A stretch of 40,459 nucleotides of DNA, taken from NCBI RefSeq assembly GCF_030269325.1, contig NZ_BSTD01000004.1:1-40459 (forward strand), given 5' to 3'. The stretch comes from Amycolatopsis sp. NBRC 101858 (GTDB lineage: Bacteria; Actinomycetota; Actinomycetes; Mycobacteriales; Pseudonocardiaceae). Of the stretch, positions 30,359 to 38,673 are shown piece after piece. Position 1 is the first letter of the stretch. Each line of letters begins with the position of its first letter. The position numbers and the translations under genes were made by a program. The notes under the pieces are model-generated. The model ran no database searches, was not told where the DNA came from, and saw only the letters and a program-made list of their open reading frames with translations.

Positions 30359-33256
30359 ATGCACGAAAGCAGAACCACGCTCCGCCGGTCGGCGGACGCC
30401 GCGTGGTCGCCGGCGCACTGGAGCGTCCGCACCAAGATCAGCGTCGTCCTGCTGCTGCCCGTCCTGGTCGCGGTGGCGCTCGCGGAGATCCGGATCCAGG
30501 GCGAGCTCGACCGGGCGACCGCGCTCAGCGCGGCGCGTGACCGGCTGCCGGTGCTGCGGGACACGATCGACCTGACCGCGTCGCTGGGCCAGGAGATGGT
30601 CGCGGCGGTGGCGGTTCCCGCGGGGGCGCCGGGCACGTTGACCGACGCGGTCGACGCGAAGGTGGCCGCCATCCAGCGCGACATCGGCTTCGCGCCGCTG
30701 CCCTCGGACGGCGGCCGGGCGCTGAACACCGCGCTGGGCAAGCTCTCCGGCATCCGCGCGGCCGGCGTGGGCGGCGGCGACGTCCGCACGAAGGCAGCCG
30801 GTTACAACGACATCATCTCCACCCTCGGCGACCTCGTGCCCACCCTCGCCCCGGCCGACGCCGGCAGCGAAACGGCCACCGGCGCGGAAACCGCCCGGCT
30901 GCTGGTGCACCTGCGCGGCGAGCTGGCCACCGAGGAGACCTACGCGCGGGCGGCGGAGAACAGCCCGGACGACGCTTCGCTGCGCCCGGCCGTGGTGCAG
31001 GCCGCCGCCGAGCAGGAGGTGCTCAGCGAGCAGGTCGAACACCAGCTCTCGGGCGACGCGCTGAACCGGTTCAAGGCGGCGACGAGCTCCGCCGACGGCC
31101 GCCTCGACACCTTGCAGAACTCCGGCCCCGGCGACGCCGCGGCGCTCGTGTCGTTCCTCCCCTCGATCACCGCCGAGACCATCGGGGTGACGGCCGTGCT
31201 GACCGACGTCGCGGCGAAGCTGTCCGCCGACGTCTCGAACGCGGCCGACCGCGCCCGGTCGGACTCGCTGCGGGACACGGCCCTGGTGCTCGGCGCACTG
31301 CTCGGCGCGCTCGCGATCGCCCTGCTGGTGGTGCGCTCGCTCGTCACGCCGGTGCGCCGGCTGCGCGCGGCCGCCCTGCGCGCGGCGAACGAGCAGCTCC
31401 CGGAGACCGTCCGGCAGGTCCGCGAGGGCCACGACGTCGACTGGCGCGCGGTGCCCGGTTCCGGGGTCGACACCGAGGAGGAGATCGGGCAGCTGGCCCA
31501 CGCCTTCGACGACATGCACCGCCAGGCGGTCCGGCTCGCCGTCGAGCAGGCCGAGCTGCGCAAGCAGGTCAGCGAGATGTTCATGACGCTCTCGCGGCGG
31601 AGCCAATCCCTCGTCGAGCAGCAGTTGTCGATCATCGAGGACCTCGAGTCGGGCGAGCAGAACCCCCGCCGGCTCGACGAGCTGTTCCGGATCGACCACA
31701 TCGCGACCCGGCTGCGCCGCAACGGCGAGAACCTGCACGTCCTCGCGGGTGGCCGGCCGGTCCGGCACGGCCGGGAGCCGGTGCCGACGCGTGACCTGCT
31801 GCGTGCCGCGACGTCGGAGGTCAAGGACTACCGGCGGGTGGCGATGGGCAACGCGCCGCGCAGTTCGGTGCAGCCCGAGGCGGCCGCGGACGTGGTGCAC
31901 ATCCTCGCCGAGCTGCTGGAGAACGCGACGCGGTTCTCCCCGCCGGAGCACAAGGTCGCGCTGACGGCCGACCGCGGCGCCGACGGCGGCCTGCTCATCG
32001 AGGTCGTCGACCAGGGCCTCGGGATGACCCCGGCGGAGCTCGTGTCGGTGAACGAGCGGCTCGCGGCGGCCGGGACCGTCGGCCCGGAGACGACCCGCCG
32101 GATGGGGTTGTTCGTGGTCGGCAGGCTCGCCGCGCTGCACGGGGTGACGGTGCGGCTGCGCGCGACCGGGACGGGCGCCCGGCACGCGGGGGTGACGGCG
32201 AGCGTGCACGTCCCGGGCGCGCTGGTGATCGCGGACCTGGCCCGCCCGATCGGCGCAGGCCGGCTGGCGACGGCCGGAGCGGCGGTGAACGGCCGCAACG
32301 GCCACACCCGGCCGCCGGTGGTGCCGACGCAGGCGCCGACGCCGATCTTCGAGCAGGTCGTGACGAGCTGGTTCAGCGAGCCGGTCGCGAAGCCGCTGCC
32401 CAGGCGGGACGCACCGGTGGAGTGGCCGCCGGCGGCGGAAGGTGCCCCGGTGGAGTGGCCGCCGGCTGTATCGAACGGGCGGACCGCCAAGCCCGGTGCG
32501 GCGGATCGGACGGGTTCGGCCGAGACGGCGGATTCGGTTGATCGCGCCGGCTGGCCGGGGTCGGCTGGGGAGCGGGCTGATTCGGCTGCTCGCGCCGAAA
32601 ACTCGCCGGCTGATCGGGCCGGTTGGCCGGGGTCGGCCGCGGAGCGGAGCGCTCCGACCGACTCGGACCGCGCTGCTTCGCCCGATCTCTTGGGCTGGGC
32701 GGCCCGCAACGGCAGCTCCGCGGCACACCGCGCTTCCGCCACCGAACCGGCGGATCCGGCCGGCCGCGCCGACTTCGCGGCGGACCAAGCCCCCGCGGCC
32801 GGAACCCCCGCGGCCGGAACCCCCGCGGCACACCACGCCTCGGCCGAACCCGCCGCGGCCTCGGCGTCGCACGCGGCCGATCCGGGCGCGATCCCGGGGT
32901 CGGACTGGCCGGCTTCGGTCGACAAGCCCGTGTCCCGCGCCGAACCCGCCGCCGCGCCGGTCGGGGAGTGGGACACCCCCGCCGACCGCACGCGCCAGGC
33001 CGCCGAAAGCGCTCTCAAGCCCGCGGTCGCGCAGCGGCTCACCGACGCCGGCTTGCCGACGCGGCGGCCCGGCGCCCAGCTCGCCCCCGGCGCGGTCGTC
33101 CCGCGCGTGCGCGAGCAGACCGGCGGGGCGTCGTTCCGCGACGCCGCCGCCGTCCGCACCAGCCTCTCCCGGCACTACCAGGGGATGCGCGCGGCCCGGC
33201 AGGAGACCGCGGCCCGCGCCGAAGAAACCGGAAAGGACGAAGTGGATCCGCGATGA
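30359..33256 (+). CDS. cvnA: Conservon sensor histidine kinase-like ATPase (CvnA), NIT domain
   Basis: A 965-residue membrane protein. TM1 is at residues ~27-44 (ISVVLLLPVLVAVALAEI). An extracytoplasmic nitrate/nitrite-sensing (NIT)-like helical domain spans ~45-300, TM2 ~305-328 (LGALLGALAIALLVVRSLVT), HAMP ~329-395. The dimerisation segment LVEQQLSIIEDLESGEQNPR then RIDHIATRLRRNGENLHVL carries the His of IDH, and the GHKL ATPase spans ~500-620 (VVHILAELLENATRFSPP). A ~325-residue Ala/Pro-rich disordered tail ends the protein. Conservon kinases signal with CvnB, CvnC and CvnD. I use ATG 30359 (MHESRTTLRR) because it gives the standard short cytoplasmic N-terminus, though its ribosome site is weak. 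The stop overlaps the cvnB start (ATGA). Confidence 0.85.
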   Translation: MHESRTTLRRSADAAWSPAHWSVRTKISVVLLLPVLVAVALAEIRIQGELDRATALSAARDRLPVLRDTIDLTASLGQEMVAAVAVPAGAPGTLTDAVDAKVAAIQRDIGFAPLPSDGGRALNTALGKLSGIRAAGVGGGDVRTKAAGYNDIISTLGDLVPTLAPADAGSETATGAETARLLVHLRGELATEETYARAAENSPDDASLRPAVVQAAAEQEVLSEQVEHQLSGDALNRFKAATSSADGRLDTLQNSGPGDAAALVSFLPSITAETIGVTAVLTDVAAKLSADVSNAADRARSDSLRDTALVLGALLGALAIALLVVRSLVTPVRRLRAAALRAANEQLPETVRQVREGHDVDWRAVPGSGVDTEEEIGQLAHAFDDMHRQAVRLAVEQAELRKQVSEMFMTLSRRSQSLVEQQLSIIEDLESGEQNPRRLDELFRIDHIATRLRRNGENLHVLAGGRPVRHGREPVPTRDLLRAATSEVKDYRRVAMGNAPRSSVQPEAAADVVHILAELLENATRFSPPEHKVALTADRGADGGLLIEVVDQGLGMTPAELVSVNERLAAAGTVGPETTRRMGLFVVGRLAALHGVTVRLRATGTGARHAGVTASVHVPGALVIADLARPIGAGRLATAGAAVNGRNGHTRPPVVPTQAPTPIFEQVVTSWFSEPVAKPLPRRDAPVEWPPAAEGAPVEWPPAVSNGRTAKPGAADRTGSAETADSVDRAGWPGSAGERADSAARAENSPADRAGWPGSAAERSAPTDSDRAASPDLLGWAARNGSSAAHRASATEPADPAGRADFAADQAPAAGTPAAGTPAAHHASAEPAAASASHAADPGAIPGSDWPASVDKPVSRAEPAAAPVGEWDTPADRTRQAAESALKPAVAQRLTDAGLPTRRPGAQLAPGAVVPRVREQTGGASFRDAAAVRTSLSRHYQGMRAARQETAARAEETGKDEVDPR
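32791..32829 (+). repeat. 15-bp tandem repeat in the CvnA tail
   Basis: CCCCGCGGCCGGAAC occurs twice in tandem (32791-32805, 32806-32820) followed by a third partial copy, encoding repeated PAAGT. Nearby, GGTGGAGTGGCCGCCGGC is also duplicated (about 32418 and 32448), encoding APVEWPPA twice. Confidence 0.8.
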
Positions 33257-33762
33257 CGGAACTTCCCGACGTGCAGCCGCGACGCACCGGCGCCGAACCG
33301 TCGGCCCGGGCCCTCGGCGGGAGCCTGGGCTTCCCCGGTCCCGCCGCGCCGCCCGAACGGACGGCGACGCTGAACTGGCTGGTCAGCGGGTTCGTCCAAG
33401 ACGTCTCGGGGGTCGCGCACGCCGTGCTGGTCTCGGCCGACGGCCTGCTCGTGGCCGCCGACGAGGCCCTGCCCCGCGAGCGCGCCGACCAGCTGGCGGC
33501 CATCGCGGCCGGGCTGTCCAGCCTGTCGCTGGGTACCGCGGAGCTGTTCACCGCCGGGCGGGTGGTGCAGTCGGTGATCGAGATGGAGCAGGGTTTCCTG
33601 CTGCTGATGAGCGTGGGCGACGGCTCCAACCTCGTCGTGCTCGCCTCGACCGGCTGCGACATCGGGCTGGTCGGCTACGAGATGACGATGCTGGTCGAGC
33701 GGGTCGGGCAGAAGGTCGACGTGCCCGCGCGCGAGATGCCGGTGGCCCAGGACCACCGGTGA
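33253..33762 (+). CDS. cvnB: Roadblock/LC7-domain protein (CvnB)
   Basis: A 169-residue protein. After a ~35-residue flexible N-terminus, the Roadblock/LC7 fold runs LNWLVSGFVQDVSGVAHAVL, VSADGLLVAADEALPRERAD, LSLGTAELFTAGRVVQSVIE and GDGSNLVVLASTGCDIGLVG. Roadblock proteins normally act as regulators (GAP/GEF-like scaffolds) of small Ras-like GTPases. In conservons the partner is CvnD, which is missing here. ATG 33253 overlaps the cvnA stop, and its own stop overlaps the cvnC GTG (GTGA). Confidence 0.92.
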   Translation: MTELPDVQPRRTGAEPSARALGGSLGFPGPAAPPERTATLNWLVSGFVQDVSGVAHAVLVSADGLLVAADEALPRERADQLAAIAAGLSSLSLGTAELFTAGRVVQSVIEMEQGFLLLMSVGDGSNLVVLASTGCDIGLVGYEMTMLVERVGQKVDVPAREMPVAQDHR

Positions 33763-34151
33763 TCGACGACCCGCCGCCCGGGCCGTACGGGGAGGAGCCG
33801 CGGCGCAGCCCGTCGCTGGCCCGCCCGTACGCCTGGACGGAAGGCCGGACGGCGCCGACGGTCGAGATCGCCGTCGAAGCGCTGGTCGAGACGACGGCGG
33901 CGGGCCGGGCCGAGGCGGCGTACCTCATGTCGAGCGCGCTGGCGGAGGTCACCGAGCTGTGCGCCCGGCCGCGGTCGCTGATGGAGATCGCCGCGCTGCT
34001 GTCGTTGCCGCTCGGCGTGGTCCGCGTGCTCGTGTCGGACCTGATGCAGGACAACCTGGTGATCGTCCGCGACACGCTGTCGGACACGTCCACCTGGGAC
34101 GAACGCCACGACCTGATGGAACGCGTGCTGCACGGGCTGCGCGACCTCTAG
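33759..34151 (+). CDS. cvnC: DUF742 protein (CvnC)
   Basis: A 130-residue DUF742 protein: SLARPYAWTEGRTAP, then a winged-helix-like body EVTELCARPRSLMEIAALLS, LPLGVVRVLVSDLMQDNLVI and the C-terminal ERHDLMERVLHGLRDL. The start is GTG 33759 within the cvnB stop (GTGA). In Streptomyces conservons it is followed by the CvnD GTPase, whereas here the next gene, 13 bp downstream on the same strand, encodes an MHYT membrane protein. Confidence 0.92.
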   Translation: MIDDPPPGPYGEEPRRSPSLARPYAWTEGRTAPTVEIAVEALVETTAAGRAEAAYLMSSALAEVTELCARPRSLMEIAALLSLPLGVVRVLVSDLMQDNLVIVRDTLSDTSTWDERHDLMERVLHGLRDL

Positions 34152-34164
34152 AGAGGACCTTGCG

Positions 34165-34932
34165 ATGGAGCACTTCGCGCTCGGGCACTGGCTGCTCGTG
34201 CTCGCGTACCTGACGTCGGTGGTGGGCTGCGCGCTCGGGCTGGCGTGCGCGGTGCAGGCCCGCCACGCGGCGAACCCGCGCCACCGCATGCGGTGGCTGG
34301 CGCTGGCGGCGATCTCGATCGGCGGCGTCGGCATCTGGCTGATGCACTTCGTGGCGATGCTCGGGTTCAGCACCCCGGGGATGCCGGTCCGCTACGACGT
34401 CTTCCGCACGGTGCTGTCGGCGATCCTGTCCGTGTCGGCGGTGTTCGCCGGTCTCGTGGTGGTGGGCGGCCGTGCGAAGTTCGGCTGGTGGCGCCTCGCG
34501 CTCGGCGGCGTGATCACGGGCCTGGCGGTGAACGTCATGCACTACACGGGAATGTCGGCCCTGCGCGTCAAGGGCGACTTCGGCTACGACGGCGGCCTGG
34601 TGGCGCTGTCGGTCGTGATCGCGGTGGTGGCGGCGACGGCGGCACTGTGGTTCGCGGTGTTCCTGGACCGGCTGTCGCTGCGGTTGCTGGCGGGGTTCGT
34701 GATGGCCGCGGCGGTGACGGGCATGCACTACACGGGCATGGCGGCGGTCCGGATGAACATGGACATGAACGCGGCGGACCCGGCGGGGGTCGAGGTGTTT
34801 TCGTTCCTGTTCCCGGTGTTCGTGCTGGCGGCGATCGCGATGGCGGTCCCGCTGTGCGCGGTGCTGATGGCGCCGGCGATCAAGCCCGAGGCGGCTCCTG
34901 TGGTGCCGGAAGAAGCTCCGGTCACGGTGTGA
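34165..34932 (+). CDS. MHYT-domain integral membrane sensor
   Basis: A 255-residue protein with seven hydrophobic helices. Three copies of the MHYT signature lie at the outer ends of helices: LMHFVAM (about residue 57), VMHYTGM (about residue 128) and GMHYTGM (about residue 190). The His and Met residues of MHYT domains have been proposed to bind copper and sense O2, CO or NO. There is no attached GGDEF, EAL or kinase domain, so the signal must pass to a partner. ATG 34165 has GAGAGGA 6-7 nt upstream. It follows cvnC by 13 bp and is almost certainly in the conservon transcript. Its 3' end overlaps the convergent gene at 34922 by 11 nt. Confidence 0.93.
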   Translation: MEHFALGHWLLVLAYLTSVVGCALGLACAVQARHAANPRHRMRWLALAAISIGGVGIWLMHFVAMLGFSTPGMPVRYDVFRTVLSAILSVSAVFAGLVVVGGRAKFGWWRLALGGVITGLAVNVMHYTGMSALRVKGDFGYDGGLVALSVVIAVVAATAALWFAVFLDRLSLRLLAGFVMAAAVTGMHYTGMAAVRMNMDMNAADPAGVEVFSFLFPVFVLAAIAMAVPLCAVLMAPAIKPEAAPVVPEEAPVTV

Positions 34933-35308
34933 GCTGGTCGCGGATGGCGTCGGTGTCGATGAGGGACCAGATCTCGGCGATCTTGCCGTTTTCGTAGCGG
35001 TAGAAGACGTGCTCGGCGAAGGAGACGGCCTTGCCGGCGGTCGGCAAGCCGCGGAAGTCCACGGCGGGAGTGCAGTCGAACCGGATGCGGCAGGCGACCT
35101 GGTTTCCCTGGACGACGAGGCCTTCGATGACGTAGGCGAGATCGGGGATTTCGGCGGCGTCGCGCTTGAGGAGGGCTTGGAATTCGGCGTTGCTCAGGGT
35201 GCGGCCGTTGTGGACGACCGGGTCGTGCGCGAAGTCCGGCAGGTCGGCGAAGCGCCGCTCGTTCAGGCAGGTGAGGTAGGCGCGGTAACGCGTTTCGAGA
35301 TCGGTCAT
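34922..35308 (-). CDS. SnoaL-like / ester cyclase-type protein
   Basis: A 128-residue NTF2-fold protein: LETRYRAYLTCLNERRFADL, PVVHNGRTLSNAEFQALLKR, DLAYVIEGLVVQGNQVACRI, FRGLPTAGKAVSFAEHVFYR and GKIAEIWSLID. The terminal IAEIWSLID and the GLPxTGK loop are typical of SnoaL-like polyketide cyclase relatives and 'ester cyclase' proteins. These often bind small hydrophobic ligands, and the actual reaction is unknown. ATG 35308 has GGAG 7-8 nt upstream. It is convergent with the MHYT gene (11-bp overlap) and 10 bp downstream of the gene at 35319, with which it probably forms an operon. Confidence 0.85.
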   Translation of the reverse strand: MTDLETRYRAYLTCLNERRFADLPDFAHDPVVHNGRTLSNAEFQALLKRDAAEIPDLAYVIEGLVVQGNQVACRIRFDCTPAVDFRGLPTAGKAVSFAEHVFYRYENGKIAEIWSLIDTDAIRDQLTP

Positions 35309-35318
35309 GGGGCTGCTC

Positions 35319-35729
35319 CTACCGTTGCGCGCCGAAGCCGGACTCGATGCCGAACTTCTCGATCATGAACCGCCAGAAGAGCGGCACCGCCTCTGCGCCG
35401 TCCCGGAAGATCCCGTCGTCGTGGCCGGTGACCGAACGGTGCTCGATGAAGACCCCGCCCGCACCCACGAAACCCGACGAAGGCGACCGCACCACCACGA
35501 CCGGGATCGGCGGGTGTGCCGGAACGGGCCGGGCGGTGACCACCAGGTCGTGCATCGACGTCAGCGCGGCCAGGTGCGCATCGCCGCCACACGCCAGGAC
35601 GCTGGCGACGATCTCGGCCACCGGCCCGAACTCCGGGTGCACCGCGGCCATCGCATCGAACCGGGCGGCGATGTCGCGCCAAGGAACCTCTTCGAAGCGA
35701 TGGGGCCACGCCCGCGAGTTCAGCCGCAT
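35319..35729 (-). CDS. Hypothetical protein
   Basis: A 136-residue soluble protein from ATG 35729 (MRLNSRAWPHRFEEVPWRD). It has a helical N-terminal half (IAARFDAMAAVHPEFGPVAE), a beta-rich middle (HDLVVTARPVPAHPPIPVVV) and ends RFMIEKFGIESGFGAQR. I do not recognise a characterised family. The codon pattern and the tight 10-bp spacing to the downstream SnoaL-like gene make it a real gene. It could be an immunity- or adaptor-like protein, but nothing in the sequence shows that. Confidence 0.65.
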   Translation of the reverse strand: MRLNSRAWPHRFEEVPWRDIAARFDAMAAVHPEFGPVAEIVASVLACGGDAHLAALTSMHDLVVTARPVPAHPPIPVVVVRSPSSGFVGAGGVFIEHRSVTGHDDGIFRDGAEAVPLFWRFMIEKFGIESGFGAQR

Positions 35730-35797
35730 GCGACCAGTGTGGCAAACGGCGTGCAACCTGGTCGCCCCGGACGCGCAAGCGATCTCGGGTCGGCAAC

Positions 35798-36013
35798 ATG
35801 CCGACCCGACGTGGGCCCGGTCTGCGTGGCGACGCAACCGACGAGGTGAAGGCGGACGACGAGCGGGTGGTGCGGGCGTATCTGCGGCTGTGCGAGGACC
35901 AGCTCGAGCTGCGGCGGCTGGGGTGGATCAGCACCTCGACCTGGGCGATCTGGATCGACTTGTCGTGGGCGCGGCAGCGATTCATCGGCATTACCGGTCC
36001 TCGCTCGATCTGA
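35798..36013 (+). CDS. Small hypothetical protein, possibly truncated
   Basis: A 71-codon frame, or 55 codons from GTG 35846. The core DDERVVRAYLRLCEDQLELR then RLGWISTSTWAIW resembles the N-terminal part of larger actinobacterial proteins in which a helix precedes a G-W/Y-I-S...W segment, so it may be a remnant. There is no strong ribosome site. An 11-bp-stem terminator follows 10 nt after its stop. Confidence 0.4.
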   Translation: MPTRRGPGLRGDATDEVKADDERVVRAYLRLCEDQLELRRLGWISTSTWAIWIDLSWARQRFIGITGPRSI

Positions 36014-36023
36014 TGCGGCAAAC

Positions 36024-36051
36024 GGCCCGCGGGGAACCTCCCCCGCGGGCC
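36024..36051. terminator. Bidirectional hairpin terminator
   Basis: A perfect 11-bp stem GGCCCGCGGGG / CCCCGCGGGCC with a 6-nt loop (AACCTC), 15 nt downstream of the secreted-protein stop (minus strand) and 10 nt after the small plus-strand frame. Confidence 0.8.
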
Positions 36052-36066
36052 GCTCACCTCAACCCC

Positions 36067-38457
36067 CTACAGGATGCACAGCAGCGAACACGCCTTCGCC
36101 GACGACCAGGCCGTGTGTGATGGCGGTGTCCCCGGGGGAACGTTCGCCGGCACGTAACTCGCCTTTGCCTGGTTCGTGATCGGGAACAGGCTCAGCAACG
36201 CGTACGTCGAGCAGTACACCTGCTTCGACTGCCCCGCCGCCAACGAGAACGGCCCCGTCTGGCACGACGGCTCCACGCTGTCCACCACCTGCGCCGACGT
36301 GATGCCGACCGGGCCCTCGTTCGTCACCGTGATGCGCCAGTACGCCGTCGCGTTCAGCAGGCCCAGGAGACCCACTCCCGCCTGCTTCGCCCACGGTCCG
36401 GCTCCACCCGGGCCGCACTTCGAAGCCGACGACGATGTGCAGATCTCCTTGTCCACCTTGACGTTCGGCGTGCACGACGCGCCCGGGGCCACCGGGAGCG
36501 TCACCGTGTTCGACGTGAACGAACCCGTCGAGTCCGTCCCCGTCGCCGTGTTGGCCACCGATGCCACCGCGCAGTCCGCCGCGATCGTCGTGCGGAAACA
36601 CAGCTGCGGTGCGTCGCCCGCGTAGTCGACCACCAGGCGCCCGCTGAAGCCGGTTCCGTTGTGCAGCACCAGGGTCGTCGTCACCGTGATCGACGGGTGC
36701 GCCGCCACCGAGACCCCGGTCAGGTCGACCGAGCCGTCCGGGGCGAAGCCCGGGGTCGCCACGACCGCGTTGTCCTGGTCCACCACCGTCACCCGGGACG
36801 CCGCGAAGTCGACGTTCGCCGGGTCGACGCCCGTCAGCCGCGCCGCCGTGTAGCCCTGGACGTGCGCACCGCCGTCACAGTAGAAGTCGCCCGGTCGCAG
36901 CGTCACCTGCCCGCCCGACCGGACGCACGGCGTCGCTCCCGTCGCCGGGTCCATCGAGAACAGCACGCCCGCGTCGCCGAGGCCGATGAGGCAGCCCGAC
37001 GGCGGATCGTACGTGTACCCGTAGTCCCGGGTGGCCCCGCCGTTCGCCGACGGGTGCGTGATCACGGCCGGCAGGCCCGCGCACGCCGCCCCCGTCGTCC
37101 AGTCCTGGCACAGCGTCCCGCCCGGGTAGCCGCCGTTCCAGATGGGCAGGTAGCTGCGGACGTGGCCGTTCGGGTCGGTGACGACCTCCGGCGGGAAGAG
37201 GTAGACCCCGCCCGTCAGTGCGGCCGGGCCCGGTGGCGCGGTCAGCGTCGACCCGTCGAGCGCGTAGCAGGTCGTCACGTTCGTGCCGCCGGTCGTCGAC
37301 GCGCACGCGCCCACCGGAGCGCCGGTCGTGCTGAACGCCGTGTAGGCGTTGTAGTTGTAGTTCCCGGCCGGTCCCGTCGGCCTCGACGACGCCCAGTTGG
37401 CGCACGCCGTGGCCGTCGCCGGGTCGAAGCAGCCCAGCGACGGCTGCTGCGCCGTGCTCGGGCTCGACGTCGACGCGAACACCTTGCCCGCCACCAGGGT
37501 CACCGCGCCGTAGACGTACGGCTGGTTGGCGGCCGGCACGATCGGCGCGTACGGCTGGCCGCCGCAGGCGCTCTGGCTGGCGATGGTCCAGCAGACGACC
37601 GCGCCGCTGCTGACGAGGCCGTAGAGGTTGGGGCCGCTCTGCACGAACCCGGCGATGCTGTTCACCGGCGGCGATCCACCGGTGGCGGCCAGCGGCCAGT
37701 ACCCGCAGTTGGCCGAGGCGGCCATGTCGAGGCAGCCGACGCCGACCGACGCCGCCGTGACGGCGGGGTAGTAGACCTTCGCGGGCGCGGCGGGGTCGTG
37801 CACGTACTGCGAAACCATGGGGCTCGCGATGTCACCGGCGCCCAGGGTGCCGAGCGGGCCGGGCGCGGTGTTGAGCACCTTCGGCCACGGGCCGCCCGGG
37901 CAGCGCTGCCCGGTGGCGAGGTCGGTGCAGACCACCTTCGGCGACGTCGCCCCGAGGTGGTGGTAGATGTTCCAGGCCTGCAGGATGCCGCCCGGGGTGC
38001 GGTAGAGGATCGGCGAGAAGCCGTCGCCGCCGGTCGCGGTCGTCACCGCCTGCACGGGCGGGGTGAGCGCGGCGGACAGCGACGTCGCGTCGGGCCCGGC
38101 GTCCGGGTTCGTCGCGCGCACGGCGGTGACGCCGGACGCTGGTTCGGTGCCGGCGAAGGTGCTGCCGTCGGTGGACCACGACGGCGTCCACCCGGGCGGC
38201 GCGTGCAGCGAGCCGGACTGGAAGGCCTGGCCCGCGCCGACGGCGTCGGTGATGGTGGCGGCGCCGGACCCGGTGGCCTGGTCGTCGTAGCCGATGACCC
38301 AGTTGGCGGTGGCCCCGTGGTCGGCGGGGGAACCGGTGCCCTGCACGGACTTCGTGAGCCCCGAGACGGCGGCGGCTTCGGCGGTCGCGGGCAGCGCGAC
38401 GGCGGAAGCCGCGACGAGCACCAGGGGCAGCACTGCTCCCAGCATGCGTCTTCGCAT
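36067..38457 (-). CDS. Large secreted protein: DUF11-like ends around a Cys-paired repeat region
   Basis: A 796-residue protein with a clear Sec signal peptide (MRRRMLGAVLPLVLVAASAV, cleavage probably after ALPATAEAAA). Residues ~31-135 are a beta-rich domain with GLTKSVQGTGSPADHGATAN, like DUF11-type surface modules. Residues ~140-520 contain seven segments spaced ~40-65 residues, five of which hold an exact C-x8-C pair (177/186, 242/251, 289/298, 343/352, 450/459), e.g. CTDLATGQRC and CQDWTTGAAC, as in a beta-propeller with one disulfide per blade. Residues ~540-796 hold further Ig/DUF11-like modules (VTNEGPVGITSAQVVDSVEP) and end KACSLLCIL. There is no LPxTG or membrane anchor, so it is probably released or aerial-surface associated. 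ATG 38457 has GAGGA 6 nt upstream. I do not know its function. Confidence 0.82.
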   Translation of the reverse strand: MRRRMLGAVLPLVLVAASAVALPATAEAAAVSGLTKSVQGTGSPADHGATANWVIGYDDQATGSGAATITDAVGAGQAFQSGSLHAPPGWTPSWSTDGSTFAGTEPASGVTAVRATNPDAGPDATSLSAALTPPVQAVTTATGGDGFSPILYRTPGGILQAWNIYHHLGATSPKVVCTDLATGQRCPGGPWPKVLNTAPGPLGTLGAGDIASPMVSQYVHDPAAPAKVYYPAVTAASVGVGCLDMAASANCGYWPLAATGGSPPVNSIAGFVQSGPNLYGLVSSGAVVCWTIASQSACGGQPYAPIVPAANQPYVYGAVTLVAGKVFASTSSPSTAQQPSLGCFDPATATACANWASSRPTGPAGNYNYNAYTAFSTTGAPVGACASTTGGTNVTTCYALDGSTLTAPPGPAALTGGVYLFPPEVVTDPNGHVRSYLPIWNGGYPGGTLCQDWTTGAACAGLPAVITHPSANGGATRDYGYTYDPPSGCLIGLGDAGVLFSMDPATGATPCVRSGGQVTLRPGDFYCDGGAHVQGYTAARLTGVDPANVDFAASRVTVVDQDNAVVATPGFAPDGSVDLTGVSVAAHPSITVTTTLVLHNGTGFSGRLVVDYAGDAPQLCFRTTIAADCAVASVANTATGTDSTGSFTSNTVTLPVAPGASCTPNVKVDKEICTSSSASKCGPGGAGPWAKQAGVGLLGLLNATAYWRITVTNEGPVGITSAQVVDSVEPSCQTGPFSLAAGQSKQVYCSTYALLSLFPITNQAKASYVPANVPPGTPPSHTAWSSAKACSLLCIL

Positions 38458-38673
38458 GAACGGTCCTCGATTCTTTCGCAGGTGGTGGGTTCCAGAAATG
38501 ATTTCCTGGCCGAAGGAAAATCCTATGCCGCACCGGGAGTGCGTTGAAGCGCTCTCACCCGGGCGCCAGAAAGGCGAAGCCAACAGCGCAGTTCGTTACC
38601 GAGGTGAAATGGTGTGGTCCTGGTGAAGCGCAGGACTTTTCGGCGGACTGTCACCCTGATGCCGTCACGACGT

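Noticed and set aside
32791..32829. Short tandem repeats as a CRISPR array
   Set aside because: The units are 15 bp with no spacers and are in-frame inside cvnA, so they are codon repeats.
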